NCBI GenBank assembly: GCA_019055375.1
Contig: JAHQIW010000160.1
Location: 62,001 to 126,000, forward strand
DNA length: 64,000 bases
Direction: 5' to 3'
Source of the DNA: Parelaphostrongylus tenuis
Taxonomy: Eukaryota; Nematoda; Chromadorea; Rhabditida; Metastrongylidae
Position numbers and translations under genes: made by a program
Notes under the pieces: generated by a model
What the model was told of the DNA's origin: nothing
What the model saw: the letters and a program-made list of their open reading frames with translations, nothing else
Databases searched by the model: none
In this document: piece after piece, positions 23,401-31,040 of the stretch
Numbering within the stretch: the first letter of the stretch is position 1
How the letters are laid out: every line of letters begins with the position of its first letter

Positions 23401-23883
23401 CTTGACTTCAACTATCGAATGATTACTTATATTTTGAATAAAGGCAAAACTATGTTTCCATTAAAGGGCTCAAACATGGTGGATATAACGGAAAAATAAG
23501 GAAAGTTTTATACCTCTTTTATGAACTCTATTTTCAACTAAACTTGAGCATCACAGCTTCACAACTGAACTGAACTTCAACCGAACGTGGATGAACTTCA
23601 GCGGTGAACTCTATTTTATTCAACGAAGCTTGCAGCTTTTTCAGCTTACTTGCTAGGCTATGTTTCTATATCTACTTATCTACGAAAAATCGTCTGTTCA
23701 TCAAAAATTTTTCGCGATATTGATATGAAATTTACTACAGCAAGCAACAAAACTAACCTTTCGTTCTTAAGAGTTCGGACGAGTTCGCCGTGTACGACGA
23801 GTACTGGAATCAATCTACAATGAATAATCGAATATCCAACTATCTCCCGAATTTCCCTTCCGGAGTGAAAGGGATTGAATCAC
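428..23883 (+). CDS. Matrix metalloproteinase (matrixin) with hemopexin domain, multi-exon, 3' end not found
   Basis: Secreted zinc endopeptidase of the matrixin (M10A) family, expected to act on extracellular matrix or cuticle proteins. Exons: 428-599, 2825-2934, 3062-3177, 6755-6836, 7814-7904, 10693-10744, 10893-10989, 11097-11208, 17254-17326, 18433-18498, 19781-19945, 21471-21538, 21657-21758, 22529-22666, 23772-23883. Joined phases agree throughout (about 518 codons). Domain order: signal peptide, Ser run, peptidoglycan-binding-like prodomain with cysteine switch PRCGVTD, catalytic domain with [11 protein letters not shown] and Met-turn SIMAPFY, Gly/Ser/Arg linker, hemopexin blades. Oddities: frame conflict in exon 1, GC donors after exons 5 and 9, no GT after exon 11, and no final blade or stop codon found. 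The family call is secure. Whether the allele is functional is uncertain. Confidence 0.85.
600..2824. other. Metalloproteinase intron 1
   Basis: No exon seen. At about 2388-2640 lies a tRNA-derived-looking repeat (GCGTGGTCGAGTGGTTGTCA head) whose tail, AAAGAACAAGACGAAAAACG, recurs almost unchanged at about 54860-54880. The rest is AT-rich unique-looking sequence. Confidence 0.6.
2388..2640 (+). repeat. SINE-like, tRNA-derived repeat (second family)
   Basis: The head resembles a pol III A box (GTGGTCGAGTGGTTGTCATG). The tail is shared with a copy at about 54715-54890 (AAGACGAAAAACGAA). The B box is weak. Called from the paired occurrence and the tRNA-like head. Confidence 0.4.
2825..2934 (+). 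CDS. Metalloproteinase exon 2: start of prodomain
   Basis: Acceptor TTCTCAG|AGA and donor TTTT|GTGAGT. The exon encodes [14 protein letters not shown] and continues to SLFKRAI. The YLQNFGY helix is the usual opening of the matrixin peptidoglycan-binding-like prodomain. It ends in phase 2, completed by the first base of exon 3. Confidence 0.85.
3062..3177 (+). CDS. Metalloproteinase exon 3: cysteine switch
   Basis: Acceptor GGTTTTTAG|A and donor GGCG|GTACAT. Encodes [15 protein letters not shown], then [15 protein letters not shown] is the cysteine-switch motif whose Cys ligates the catalytic zinc in the latent enzyme. The family consensus is PRCGVPD, with Thr here replacing Pro. Confidence 0.9.
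3343..3645 (+). repeat. tRNA-derived SINE, family S1, + copy
   Basis: The head GTGACGCAGTGGTTAGAGG is a pol III A-box-like tRNA segment and GATTCGATCTGGCGCTCA resembles a B box. The body (CCATCCATCTCTCCGGGATC) and tail (TATGCATTCAGTCAACTC) recur at 12880-13200 (-), 18745-19035 (-), 44312-44605 (+) and 58490-58700 (-). A short interspersed element of about 300 bp moved by LINE machinery. Confidence 0.75.
3646..6754. other. Metalloproteinase intron 3, remainder
   Basis: Holds the three-copy 113-bp tandem repeat (4434-4771) and stretches of a dispersed non-coding family marked by phrases like AGCTATCGAATGATTACTAA (for example about 4770-5300). The 166-codon minus-strand reading frame at 5333-5833 has no recognisable domain and overlaps these repeats. 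No exon identified. Confidence 0.6.
4434..4771. repeat. Tandem repeat, three copies of an about 113-bp unit
   Basis: Copies at 4434-4545, 4546-4658 and 4659-4771, each starting GTGCCAAAATATTGGCCGAA and ending TTTCCACTGATTTTTGATAT. They differ by one-base indels in a T run and a few substitutions. The unit contains the short palindrome CCAAAATATTGG. Intronic. Confidence 0.92.
6755..6836 (+). CDS. Metalloproteinase exon 4: start of catalytic domain
   Basis: Acceptor TGTTTAG|GA and donor TCAG|GTATAA. Encodes [20 protein letters not shown] and LPRDDI. The W-K-x-x-x-LTY-I pattern is the first beta strand of matrixin catalytic domains. No furin-type RxKR site is visible at the prodomain boundary. 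Confidence 0.9.
7019..7062 (-). ncRNA. Hammerhead ribozyme relic, family A
   Basis: On the minus strand it reads CUGAAGA, a C/G-rich stem II ending GGUC, then GCAA in place of GAAA, CACGUGUA and UCGGGC. Stem I is lost on the 5' side (AUACGA instead of GCCCGA). Core changes make activity unlikely. Confidence 0.55.
7219..7262 (+). ncRNA. Hammerhead ribozyme relic, family A
   Basis: GCCCGA stem I is followed by AGGACGU instead of CUGANGA. GAAAC and a changed stem III (AGGUGUAAU) follow. Recognisable by position in the palindrome opposite 7019-7062. Probably inactive. Confidence 0.45.
7814..7904 (+). CDS. Metalloproteinase exon 5
   Basis: Acceptor AATTTCAG|A. Encodes [19 protein letters not shown] and ends SGSDIK. 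The A-x-x-x-W-x-x-VT-LDF block is conserved in matrixins. The donor reads AAG|GCAAGA, a GC donor rather than GT, which the flanking frame and family alignment nevertheless require. Confidence 0.88.
7905..10692. other. Metalloproteinase intron 5
   Basis: Contains dispersed repeats with CGATAGCTTGAGAAATTTAA-type phrases (about 8670-9700, including two related pieces with GAAAATTA(C/G)GTTTTGCGA at about 9110 and 9485) and one intact family-A hammerhead at 10313-10356. The reading frames at 8698-9711 lie in these repeats and show no protein family. Confidence 0.55.
10313..10356 (-). ncRNA. Hammerhead ribozyme, family A, intact core
   Basis: Minus strand: stem I GCCCGA pairs with UCGGGC. The core is CUGAUGA. 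Stem II GACC-AUCAA-GGUU has 4 bp including one G-U. Then GAAA, minimal stem III in CACGUG, and the cleavage triplet GUA before UCGGGC. All invariant core positions are present. This is a type I hammerhead with a 2-3 bp helix III, a class known to be favoured by dimeric folding. It is a single-arm copy: the element's flanking sequence (GAGCCACGC, CACGCTCAAATTTCAATGTG) lies to its left and no partner ribozyme is seen. Confidence 0.85.
10693..10744 (+). CDS. Metalloproteinase exon 6
   Basis: Acceptor TTTTCTAG|ATA and donor CAAG|GTAGTC. Encodes [17 protein letters not shown]. The H-x-D-x-x-PFDG segment supplies ligands of the structural zinc and calcium sites in matrixins. A 52-bp exon, too short to be seen as a stand-alone reading frame. 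Confidence 0.9.
10893..10989 (+). CDS. Metalloproteinase exon 7
   Basis: Acceptor TTTTTACCAG|GG and donor CCAG|GTAGCT. Encodes [20 protein letters not shown] followed by [15 protein letters not shown] and HFDDDE are the conserved structural-zinc and calcium-binding segments of the matrixin fold. Confidence 0.9.
11097..11208 (+). CDS. Metalloproteinase exon 8: active site
   Basis: Acceptor TTTTATAG|T and donor ACG|GTTTGA. Encodes [20 protein letters not shown] then [28 protein letters not shown] holds the three zinc-binding His and the catalytic Glu. SIMAPFY is the Met-turn. Gly occupies the residue after HE that is usually Ile, Phe or Leu. All catalytic residues are present. Confidence 0.93.
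12121..12168 (-). ncRNA. Hammerhead ribozyme, family B, mutated core
   Basis: Minus strand: GUGGUA / UACCAC stem I (6 bp), CUGAUGA, stem II GUGCCAAUAGGAC with an imperfect pair, then GACA instead of GAAA, a CAGACGCCUG helix III region and the UA cleavage site. The change in GAAA predicts loss of activity. Confidence 0.7.
12264..12311 (+). ncRNA. Hammerhead ribozyme, family B, mutated core
   Basis: Stem I GUGGUA/UACCAC, CUGAUGA (12270-12276), stem II GUCGCAAUAGGAC, then GAUA in place of GAAA, self-complementary helix III CAGGCGCCUG, and predicted cleavage after UA at 12305. One core substitution (A14 to U) probably inactivates it. Confidence 0.7.
12670..12720. repeat. AT microsatellite
   Basis: (TA)n tract with a few interruptions, centred on 12690-12718, inside intron 8. 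Confidence 0.9.
12880..13200 (-). repeat. tRNA-derived SINE, family S1, - copy
   Basis: Reads in reverse the same head (minus strand GTGGCACAGTGGCCAGAGGT), B-box-like segment, GATCCCTCCGGGGTCGATAA body and GGTATGCATTCAATCACCTC tail as the 3343-3645 and 44312-44605 copies. Confidence 0.75.
13901..13948 (-). ncRNA. Hammerhead ribozyme, family B, intact core
   Basis: Minus strand: stem I GUGCUA/UAGCAC (6 bp), CUGAUGA, stem II GUCC-CAAUA-GGAC (4 bp), GAAA, self-complementary helix III UAGGCGCCUA, and UA cleavage site directly before UAGCAC. Every invariant hammerhead nucleotide is present. Confidence 0.88.
14281..14328 (+). ncRNA. Hammerhead ribozyme, family B, intact core
   Basis: GUGCUA (14281-14286), CUGAUGA (14287-14293), stem II GUCCCAAUAGGAC (14294-14306), GAAA (14307-14310), UAGGCGCCUA (14311-14320), UA, then UAGCAC (14323-14328). 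Predicted cleavage follows 14322. Mirror image of the ribozyme at 13901-13948. Confidence 0.9.
16308..16338. repeat. AT microsatellite
   Basis: Uninterrupted (AT)n of about 26 bases. Confidence 0.9.
16450..16545 (+). repeat. tRNA-like repeat
   Basis: GTAGTGCAGTGATTAGCACA resembles an A box and CAGGTTCAACCTC a B box, spaced as in tRNAs. The arms do not fold into a full cloverleaf by eye, so this is a SINE head or pseudo-tRNA rather than a tRNA gene. Confidence 0.45.
17254..17326 (+). CDS. Metalloproteinase exon 9: end of catalytic domain
   Basis: Acceptor CACTATTTTAG|GTT. Encodes [19 protein letters not shown] then IQDIYG, the canonical matrixin LxxDDIxxIQxIYG C-terminal helix. The donor is TATG|GCAAGT, a second GC donor in this gene. 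It follows a 6-kb intron that holds a LINE and two ribozyme palindromes. Confidence 0.9.
17327..18432. other. Metalloproteinase intron 9
   Basis: AT-rich intronic sequence. I see no exon, ribozyme or recognised repeat. Confidence 0.5.
18433..18498 (+). CDS. Metalloproteinase exon 10: linker
   Basis: Acceptor GAATTTCAG|GT and donor GACG|GTAGGG. Encodes [20 protein letters not shown], a low-complexity hinge between the catalytic and hemopexin domains. Supported by phase (G|GT completes Gly of IYG) and composition rather than by conserved motifs. Confidence 0.75.
18745..19035 (-). repeat. tRNA-derived SINE, family S1, - copy
   Basis: Contains CAGGTGACTGAATGCATACG at the tail end and AACCACTATGTCACACGCGC at the head end, matching the family in reverse. 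The minus-strand A-box-like head is at about 19010-19035. Confidence 0.7.
19781..19945 (+). CDS. Metalloproteinase exon 11: linker and start of hemopexin domain
   Basis: Acceptor TAGTTCCAG|AT. Encodes a Gly/Ser/Arg/Asp-rich linker, then [20 protein letters not shown], which contains the Cys that opens hemopexin domains. Phase and homology place the exon end at TCAC (19945), but the next bases are CTAATT, not GT. The expected G|GTAATT appears as C|CTAATT. Either the donor is mutated or the assembly has an error. The nearest GT (19938) gives the wrong phase. Confidence 0.75.
19960..20165 (-). repeat. tRNA-like SINE, family S2
   Basis: Minus strand GGTAGTGCAATGGTGCGAGC is A-box-like. The marker GGTGGTATGATGTTAT is shared with 20270-20400 and 34160-34500. 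No cloverleaf. Confidence 0.5.
20255..20400 (+). repeat. tRNA-like SINE, family S2
   Basis: Shares GTGGTATGATGTTATACTGA with its neighbours and has a perfect B box, GGTTCGAGTCC, at 20341-20351. A clean A box and acceptor stem are missing. Confidence 0.5.
20406..20455. repeat. AT microsatellite
   Basis: About 48 bases of uninterrupted AT dinucleotides. Confidence 0.95.
20560..21270. repeat. Dispersed non-coding repeat
   Basis: The segment GCAGCGTTATGAAAGTGTTC to CCAGCGAATGAGATCGG matches pieces at about 40660-40790 (GCGTTATATTAGAATTTTTA) and 59550-59670 (GCGTTATGATAGGGTATTTT), each followed by a GGCAACGTGGAG or GTAACGTAGAG motif and AGCTTTCGAA(T/C)GGTT. No coding content. Confidence 0.55.
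21471..21538 (+). CDS. Metalloproteinase exon 12: hemopexin blade
   Basis: Acceptor GGAATTCAG|GT and donor AAG|GTAAAT. Encodes [20 protein letters not shown] then RK. The VYALSGRKV strand pattern is typical of hemopexin repeats. Confidence 0.82.
21657..21758 (+). CDS. Metalloproteinase exon 13: hemopexin blade
   Basis: Acceptor TTATTTAG|GTA and donor CAG|GTGATC. Encodes [20 protein letters not shown] then [14 protein letters not shown]. The [17 protein letters not shown] stretch and the loop [11 protein letters not shown] are hemopexin-like. Both ends are phase 0. Confidence 0.88.
22529..22666 (+). CDS. Metalloproteinase exon 14: hemopexin blade
   Basis: Acceptor CTCTCTAG|GTA and donor TCG|GTGAGC. 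Encodes [40 protein letters not shown] and HQMLLS. PxxLP(S/D)-x-x-x-FTPxGAIRW is a strong hemopexin repeat signature. Exactly 46 codons, phase 0. Confidence 0.9.
22667..23771. other. Metalloproteinase intron 14
   Basis: Includes a repeat-derived reading frame at 23059-23373 with phrases like AAGATTACGTTTTGCACACA, shared with the dispersed family at about 9110 and 9485. No exon recognised. Confidence 0.5.
23772..23883 (+). CDS. Metalloproteinase exon 15: hemopexin blade, last exon found
   Basis: Acceptor TTCTTAAG|AGT and donor CAC|GTATGA. Encodes [20 protein letters not shown], then [17 protein letters not shown]. The Y-x-x-YW pattern and [10 protein letters not shown] fit the next blade. It ends in phase 1. 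The terminal blade, with the closing Cys and stop codon, was not found downstream. It may be lost, very diverged or beyond repeats. Confidence 0.85.
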
Positions 23884-24536
23884 GTATGAACGTTCAGAAC
23901 TTAAAGAATTTTATTTTCACTACTTCTATCATCTAATTTTCAATTCTCACTGCCTTCACTATCACTAATTAATAAATGAACTAAGTCAGCACTGGTAACT
24001 TCCTTCATCCCATAGTGAGGAAAACTTCGCAACTTTAGGACATTTTCAGCATTTCAAAATGTTTCTCAAATAATGGAATGATCGGGTAACAAAAATCCAA
24101 AATTTTTTGTTCAAGACTTAACGCCCAATATAAGAAATGTCCATGAGCCACAGCACTGGAAATTTGCAACACGCTTATGGAAAGGACGAGTAGGAAACTT
24201 TACTCCGCTCATGTCCAGAACATACCAGCTCCCATGATAGATTCCATTTCGAAAATCTTCCAAGAGACATAAATACAGCTGTAACGGCTAACTTGAAAAT
24301 GAACTATGTGAATGTAGATGGACTGTGGATACGTCCTTGACACTACCACATTTAAATCCACTAAATCCCTACCTCCGTGCAAGGCAATACTCAGCCATTG
24401 CTGGAGAAATATGCCTTATTCACCAATGAAAGAAAAGACATATCGTGTATGACGGAGTAGCTCTTATTCACATGGATGATGAGTCTAAGGGATCATGCGA
24501 GAATCAGAGCTCTCTCTTCGCGAATCTCTCCAAATT

Positions 24537-24776
24537 TTTGAAAATGATAAGAAAAGTTTAGGAAACTAATCTTTATTCAGAGCTTCACGAGGTTGGTATC
24601 TTCTTCCTGGATTAGATGGTAAGGCTCTGAAGAAGGCGTATTCGCCGAAACGTCAGCCACAAGCAAACGCGAAACCCATCGACCGGAAAGAAGAACAATC
24701 GATTGGGGAAGAAGATACCAACCTCGTGAAGCTCTAAATAAGGATTAGTTTCCTAAACTTTTCTTATCATTTTCAA
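24537..24776. repeat. Palindromic element with hammerhead-like loop (family D)
   Basis: Arms of about 70-75 bp: GAAAATGATAAGAAAAGTTT at left against AAACTTTTCTTATCATTTTC at right, continuing through AGCTTCACGAGGTTGGTATC and its complement. The unpaired centre holds the family-D motif at 24623-24658. Confidence 0.85.
24623..24658 (+). ncRNA. Hammerhead-like motif, family D
   Basis: GGCU, CUGAAGA, A, GGCG-UAUU-CGCC hairpin, GAAA, CGUC, AGCC. The ends GGCU/AGCC pair as stem I, and GUC is a standard cleavage triplet. It departs from the textbook core by an extra A before stem II and an almost absent stem III. Similar minimal hammerheads are reported from Penelope-like elements. Function is not assured. 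Confidence 0.5.
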
Positions 24777-27368
24777 AGGTTTATATTATTAACATGCCGA
24801 GGTTTCAAGAAAGTCGGTCTTTCGAGTTGTTACAAAATCTCTCCAAATTGTTTTAGCGTTTCAGTTGCTGAACTAATAGTCACATGCAAAAACATCAAAC
24901 ATTGTTGGCAATGAATTCTGATCATTTGAGAAAGATCTGGAATGTGAGAAAGCCAGAACTAGCGGAAGCAATAAAAACGAAAGCGTTCTAATAAAATGCA
25001 ATATGAATCCTCGTGAAAATTATGACTAGCTTTCACCCTTGCCAAAGCGCTTCTACTCTTTATATAAGTTGACAAAATCCGCCTCAGTTCTTTAAACTTC
25101 CATAAAGCTACGAAATTGAAGTTTCAGTAAGCAGAGCTCTTTATTGAAATATCACATACTGTTTCTCTTAACATTTTTCAATGTGAAAACACTCAATAGC
25201 TGCGAAAAATGTTATGTATGACTGATCAATGATAAAGGTTTAGGCTCTAAGGCATCCAGCTTGAGGCTCCTATGACTAGCAACATCTCTACTCTGGAATA
25301 GCAATCTTTTGCTGCCATCTTGCTATTGTAATTCAGAAAAGCGTCTGGTAGTAGGACAATGGTTCACCCAGTTGCTCACCTCTGAAATGCATTAATAATG
25401 AAAGCACTTGATTGAGAAGAAAAGGCCATGCCTACCGACAAAATACTCTTGCCACTTCGCAGATCACTCTTCATCACTGGATATATTATAACATTTTACC
25501 ACCGTTACAGGCAGTCAGATAAAGAAAATTGTGATTGTTCCTATTTTATTTTGGCAACATTATGGTCGGTTTCGGTGTTACTGGTGATGCGCATAATATA
25601 CAGTGGTTAGATATGCCTACAATTCGTATGCCTTGATTTCTAGCAAGATCAAAACACTGGTATGATACATCGGTCGGCTCCTGCAAGTCACTACGTAGGC
25701 CATTTCAACATCCAGTCACCGGCTACGATGCTGCATATGGCAAAAAGAATACGTGGAGACATCCATAAGGGTGTAACCGACACCGAACAAAGCCCGATTC
25801 TAATTTATTGGCAAAGAAGAAAAATGCTAAGACTCCGATGAAGAAGAACGTACACATGATGACCTCATTATAGAGGCGTTCGCTGCTGAAAGTGAATGAC
25901 GGCTGTGGAAGAAATGTTAAAAAGAAGATGAAATTGCTAGTGCATGGAAAAAGGCCAACATTATGGACGGACCCGAAACTCTCATTTACATTGTGAAATT
26001 GAAATGTGAAAACCGGTGCCCGCAATCTGGCGGCGGTACTGCACTACTGCAGGCTACTCATTTTGAACCTTCACAAATTATCCCATATTCGCAGCAATAT
26101 AGTGGAATCTACAATATATATCGGAAGTGAGATATATGAGTCGATGATGCTTCGAGAAAAGTCAACGGAAGATTGAGAGGAAGATAGTTTGTATGGATTT
26201 CAAGATTATACGACCATTCGCTTTCACAATCATGTCTAAAGGAGCGGTCATGTTCTTGGTTCCATGAACCAGCAATATTCACAATCGGAATTATTTATCG
26301 ATTATATAGTGAAACCTACGGATGCTCCTGTGCTCGAAACAAGTTATAAACACATTTGAGAGCGACGATCGTTTAGCTCTAAATAAGTAAGGGCGACTAA
26401 TGACAAAAGAGAAAAATAAATTGGAATACTTGATTATATTTTATTAGCTTATTCAGCAAGCGGCTCCATGGTGACGGCTTTCACCTCCAACATGGTCTTT
26501 CAATATAACGCACGAACAAAACGGGTCGAATCGGAAACTGCCCTTTCAAGCTATCTCCAGTGTTGATTTTTGGATGAAAATGTGTATAGATAAAGAGTTC
26601 CTGAAGCCACACGTTCTACTAATTGATATATCAAAGAAACTTGTGAGACCTATGAGAAACTCATGATATTCCTTCTTCAAAGCTGATGACCGGCGTACCG
26701 GCAATTTTTCAAAGCTTAGATCGTAAGCTACAGTACTGTGCATCTTATAGTATGAAAAAATCTAACGAAAGGTATGTTTAAATGTCTACCTATCATAAAA
26801 AACCCATCGTTTAACCACCTGTACGGAAATGGTCACGGGTGCTTTGTAAAACACTTTAAATAATGAACCTTGAACTAAGTCAATGTGAAGTGAGGTGCCA
26901 TATGATTTGTGATGTTCTGACCCTCCTCCCATTTGGTCATTTCTGAATCCTTAGAATTCAACAAAAAGCCTCAGCTCTTTATACACCCCGATATTTCAAC
27001 TCATGTCCTACGATTTTCATGACCACCTGCATATAGCTCCGAAGGTGGTACACACGTAACTGCATAAGATGCTAAAAGTTAATGACAATTGAAAGCATCC
27101 CCAGAAACCAGGCTACCGGAACAAGCAGAAGATCTCGAAATGGCGCTATTTTCTTCCCTTGCTTTCGACCGTTTCTATGATCTCGCTCAAAAATCATCGA
27201 AAAAAATTATCATTCATTCTACCACCTACAAGCGCTTGACTGTGGGCACTGCAATGTCGAAAGATTTTGTCACTCGACATGCGGTGATTTGAATAATTCG
27301 ACGTCGACTCTTTTCATAAGTAAGGGGGTTTATTCCTTTGCAAGGGATCTGCTAAATCGAACGGCATT

Positions 27369-27411
27369 ATGCTACTGATGAGCCTAAAAAGACGAAACAA
27401 ATGTCTAATAC
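27369..27411 (+). ncRNA. Hammerhead ribozyme relic, family C
   Basis: UGCUA, CUGAUGA (27375-27381), weak stem II GCCUAAAAAGAC, GAAAC, then AAUGUC and UAAUAC. The core is intact but stem II has a mismatch and stem I pairs poorly, so activity is doubtful. Confidence 0.5.
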
Positions 27412-27686
27412 TGTATAAGTGTTATACCAAACCTCAAAAAAGGCCCAGAACATGCTATCAGATCATCACTTTACTATTGTTCTTCGAGCGATTCTTGAGC
27501 GAGGTCTGTATAGACAGTCGAAAGTATAGATTTGGTTCATTCTACCAGCCGTAGGGGCTCGGCTATGGCACTGCAATGTCGGGAAATTTTGTCACTCGAC
27601 ATGTGGTGATTTAAATAAGTCAGCGTTAATTTTGTGAATAGGGGTATATCGTCCATGCAAGTGATCGGCTGAACTGAGAAGCACTG

Positions 27687-27728
27687 TACTACTGATACTA
27701 CTGGAAAGACGAAACAGATGTCTAATAC
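27687..27728 (+). ncRNA. Hammerhead ribozyme relic, family C
   Basis: Equivalent position in the second duplicated unit: GUACUA, CUGAUAC (core lost), ACUGGAAAGAC, GAAAC, AGAUGUC, UAAUAC. Inactive by core sequence. Confidence 0.4.
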
Positions 27729-28894
27729 TTGTATAAGTGTTATACCAAACCTCAAAACAGGCTATTTCATCGCCCACGACCGATTATTTACAACATAACA
27801 ACGACCACGGTCCACTCAGTTTTGATGGCCGATCCGAGAAAAAAAAGTCATGGAAAGCAAAATGCGCAATCTTCGCGACAACACCAATTCACTCGTCCTC
27901 TTCCATATGTGGCGCGGCCGAGTCACCAAGTAGTTCAAACCAATAAAAATGAGCTCAAGCAATTCTATCTCATCATCCATTCTATTCACCATTCTTTTTT
28001 TCTAAATAGTCACTTTCCGTTGCAGACTGGAGTGGGATTTATTCTCCCGAATAACTGCTATTTCTTTATTCAAAGTACATTCCATCATAGCTGATCTCTT
28101 GTAAGACATGTGGTGATCGATACTTAGGCGAAATGGGAAGCCAGAGTTCAGTTCGCGTCGAAGAACACCTAGATGGAAAATCTGAAAGTTGAGAAAATAC
28201 TCTTTTAAATGGACATAGGACAGAAGAGCACACAAAGCGAAGTCTATGTTGTGGTAGTGAAAATTGTGAAATACAAGGTAAAAGTGTCAGCGCGGAAAAC
28301 TCTCGAGGTCCTTTGAATAATTTCCAAGAATCTAGCGATGAACTGAAGCAAAGAGGGCTGAACTTCTGCTAATAATATGACACCTTATCTCAGACTGATT
28401 TTCTAGCCTAAGTGAGGTTTAATATTCATAAATTATAACATACCGATGACCTTTCCCATGTAGTTATACGATGAGTTCCGCATATTAGCTAAGCATTTGA
28501 GTTGACTTTGCATACAAAAATCTTACATATCAGTTGAACTTGAATTGATTCTGCCTAGACTTCCATGAAGTACAAAAAGTGTGCCTGAAGATTCAAGTAT
28601 GGCGGCATAGTATATTTGGGAAATTGCCCAAATGTCAATTTTCGATTTTGGATAGATATACCAATCTCGCACAAGTTTGAAAATAAAACTTATGTTATAG
28701 CTTACAAAACCCACGCCGAGATTTAGTGGAATTCTGATTATTGCTTTATTACGAAGCGTATAGATATATAATGTGCTAGCTCATCACAGTCTCGAACTAT
28801 AACCGAACTAACCGAATGCCGATAGCGGCTGCCCTGTCACATCGCAGACAGTTGGCTGTTGACAGATAACGCGTTGTAGCGCAGAAAGAGTGGT

Positions 28895-28985
28895 GTCAAA
28901 TGAACGTCGATGGTGCAATGGTTCAGCACACGTCCTCAGAAAGAGTGAGATGCAAACGTTTTCTTACAACACTGTACAATATTGC
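28895..28985 (+). repeat. tRNA-like repeat, S2-related
   Basis: CGTCGATGGTGCAATGGTTCAGCACACG is followed by AGAAAGAGTGAGATGCAAACG. It parallels the better-preserved copy at 34390-34470. The B box is deleted. Confidence 0.4.
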
Positions 28986-29509
28986 GTAAACCACCGCTTT
29001 TTTCGGTCGAAACAATCCCTGCACCCCATCGCAAAGCTTGAATCGGCCTCGAGTAGGAATAATGATCTTCTATTAACTTTCCGAATATTTTCAGACATCC
29101 GGAAACAAGTAAATATCAAATCCATTCTCTGAATAAAAACTTTCAACAAAGAATTTAGTAATTATTCAGAAGTTTGAATCTCTGGCTACGCACTTCACAT
29201 GCGGGTCTCTCAGCGCCGTCGATTGATCGCCGTGTTGAAATCGCGGGCAGCTTCTCCCATGAGTAGCCAAAAACACATGCCTGCGTATGTGAATCAGTCT
29301 TATGTTCCCCGATGCACTGCAGAGAAACGCTTTTTTCAGGAAATGAGCACAGCATTAGAATCGCTAAATTTTACGTTATCGAATGATTACTAATAGTTAA
29401 GAGTTAATTATCTAAAGGCATAATTTAATAGAACAAATAAATAATCAATATAATAGAATAAAGTTAAATAATTTTACAAATAAAGCGGCCAAAAGGGAGA
29501 GGTTTGATT

Positions 29510-29700
29510 CATTGTGAAAGCCACAAGCTCGACTGCCAGTGCCACATTGTCAGGTAATTCCATCATCTGACTTGCGGCTATTCACTACTCGGCGTCCATT
29601 CCTTTATAGAGGATTATTTAGTACCGATGACTCCGGTAGGACGAAACAGGCGCCTGCATAGCACTAGACCTAACGGTTCAAAACATGTTATAACCTTATC
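29510..29700 (+). repeat. Single-arm family-B element
   Basis: Matches the right arm of the 13864-14365 palindrome: AAGCTCGACTGCC, GTCAGGTAA, CATCATCTGACTT, CTCGGCG, CCATTCCTTTA, the ribozyme, then AGCACTAGACCTA and CCTTATCAG. No opposite arm follows. Confidence 0.75.
29618..29666 (+). ncRNA. Hammerhead ribozyme relic, family B
   Basis: CCGAUGA in place of CUGAUGA, stem II CUCCGGUAGGAC, GAAA, CAGGCGCCUG, CA, UAGCAC. The 5' half of stem I is deleted, so self-cleavage is not expected. Confidence 0.6.
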
Positions 29701-30889
29701 AGATTACCAATAGTCTATAGAAAAGGCTCTGTTCTACGAAAAAAGGGCGTGCGTGGAACACAAATGTGTTTCTTATAAAAGAATCAAGTGGTAGCAAAAT
29801 TCCGACCTCAGACTGGAGTTGAAATGGCGTTTTACCCATATCGGGAGCGCGTGCAAACATTACACTGAGGCATCTGCTCACCCATCACATTCTTTGGTAT
29901 CTTACTAACATAGCTATCAGTCACCAACCGTTACAGGTTTGGTCGGATAAGCACATATCGCTTTAGAGACTAGAATTATTATGTTTTACTGCCTCTTCGC
30001 GGTGTTATTACTGGTTTCTAGAACGATTTTTGCTTACTCGATCAGACCTGTCGTAGGTTGGTGGCTGATAGCAATGATAGAGAGATATTGAAGAATGAGT
30101 GGTGGTAAACGGTGGTCTTGATGTTAAGTGGTAGCACGAACTCTCGATATGGGTGGAAAGCGTTTTGAACTCCCATCTGAGGTCGATTTTCTATCTACCA
30201 CTCAATTCTTATAGATATGCTACTGCGAATGAGCAGTAAAAACATGAGAATTCTTGTTTTTCTACTATTACAAAGCCGTTTGAAAAGATTATCCAAAAGC
30301 AAGCACTTTGTTGGATTTCACGAGCCTTGAGCTATCGGAGGATTACTAGTAGTCTAAGAAAAGAGTTTTATTGACGCGAGATATTAGCAGAAGAAAAAAA
30401 AGCAGGTGGTGTGTGTCAAACCTAATTTAATTCTGATGTTACAAAAAAGGCTTCCTAAAAAGAAGCCATTTAACCCAGTGCTAAGGATTTGAGCTTGCAA
30501 ATGATCACTAATGCTTTTATTGAACTTTCTTATCCAGTAAATGAGATAGAATATTCTTTTGTTGGTGATAACCGAAAAGGACTAAGTTTTATTGGTGTGC
30601 GCTCGTGATTCAAACGAAATTACCAAACCCTAAACTCGCGAGGTATCATGTTACTATGGTTCAATGGGCTACGGTGCTTTCAAAAAAATAATTATCTTTT
30701 ATACTAGCGAATTATCTTCTTAATGAATCCAGTGATTCTAACTGTGATGACGCATTTCTGAAGAGAATCGAAATGTTCGCATTGATCAGCTCGGTAAGCG
30801 CTATGTATTTAACTGTTATTCTAGCATTGTCGAAGTAGCGGAATCCATATTAGGCCCATATAATAAGCTACAGTGACTTACCTATAGAT

Positions 30890-31040
30890 CACGTCAGTGT
30901 TTCGTGACCACACACTCAAGTCCACCAACCACTTGACGCACCGCGGATGGGTGGACGCCAAGCTTTGCTTACGATTTAGGGTCGAACCAGATACCACGAA
31001 TGTATTGCAGCACGTCCACAACTTCTGCGCTACGCGCGAC
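30890..31040 (-). repeat. tRNA-like repeat
   Basis: Minus strand: GCGTAGCGCAGAAGTTGTGG is A-box-like and GGTTCGACCCTAAATCG B-box-like (minus-strand reading of 30975-30990). Probably a SINE head, not a functional tRNA. Confidence 0.4.

Larger units (their letters stand above)
27235..27770 (+). repeat. Direct duplication carrying family-C ribozyme relics
   Basis: Two units, about 27235-27450 and 27560-27770, share GGCACTGCAATGTCG, TTTTGTCACTCGACATG and TAAGTGTTATACCAAACCTC. Each ends with a family-C hammerhead relic about 55 bases after a GGGG(T/G)TAT(A/T)...TGCAAG(T/G)GAT box, which also precedes the intact copy at 41301-41343. Confidence 0.75.

Noticed and set aside
29080..29135. TATTTTCAG acceptor followed by a short frame to TGA, considered as the metalloproteinase last exon
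   Set aside because: The phase fits but the peptide has no hemopexin features and no closing Cys, and the segment lies in repeats.
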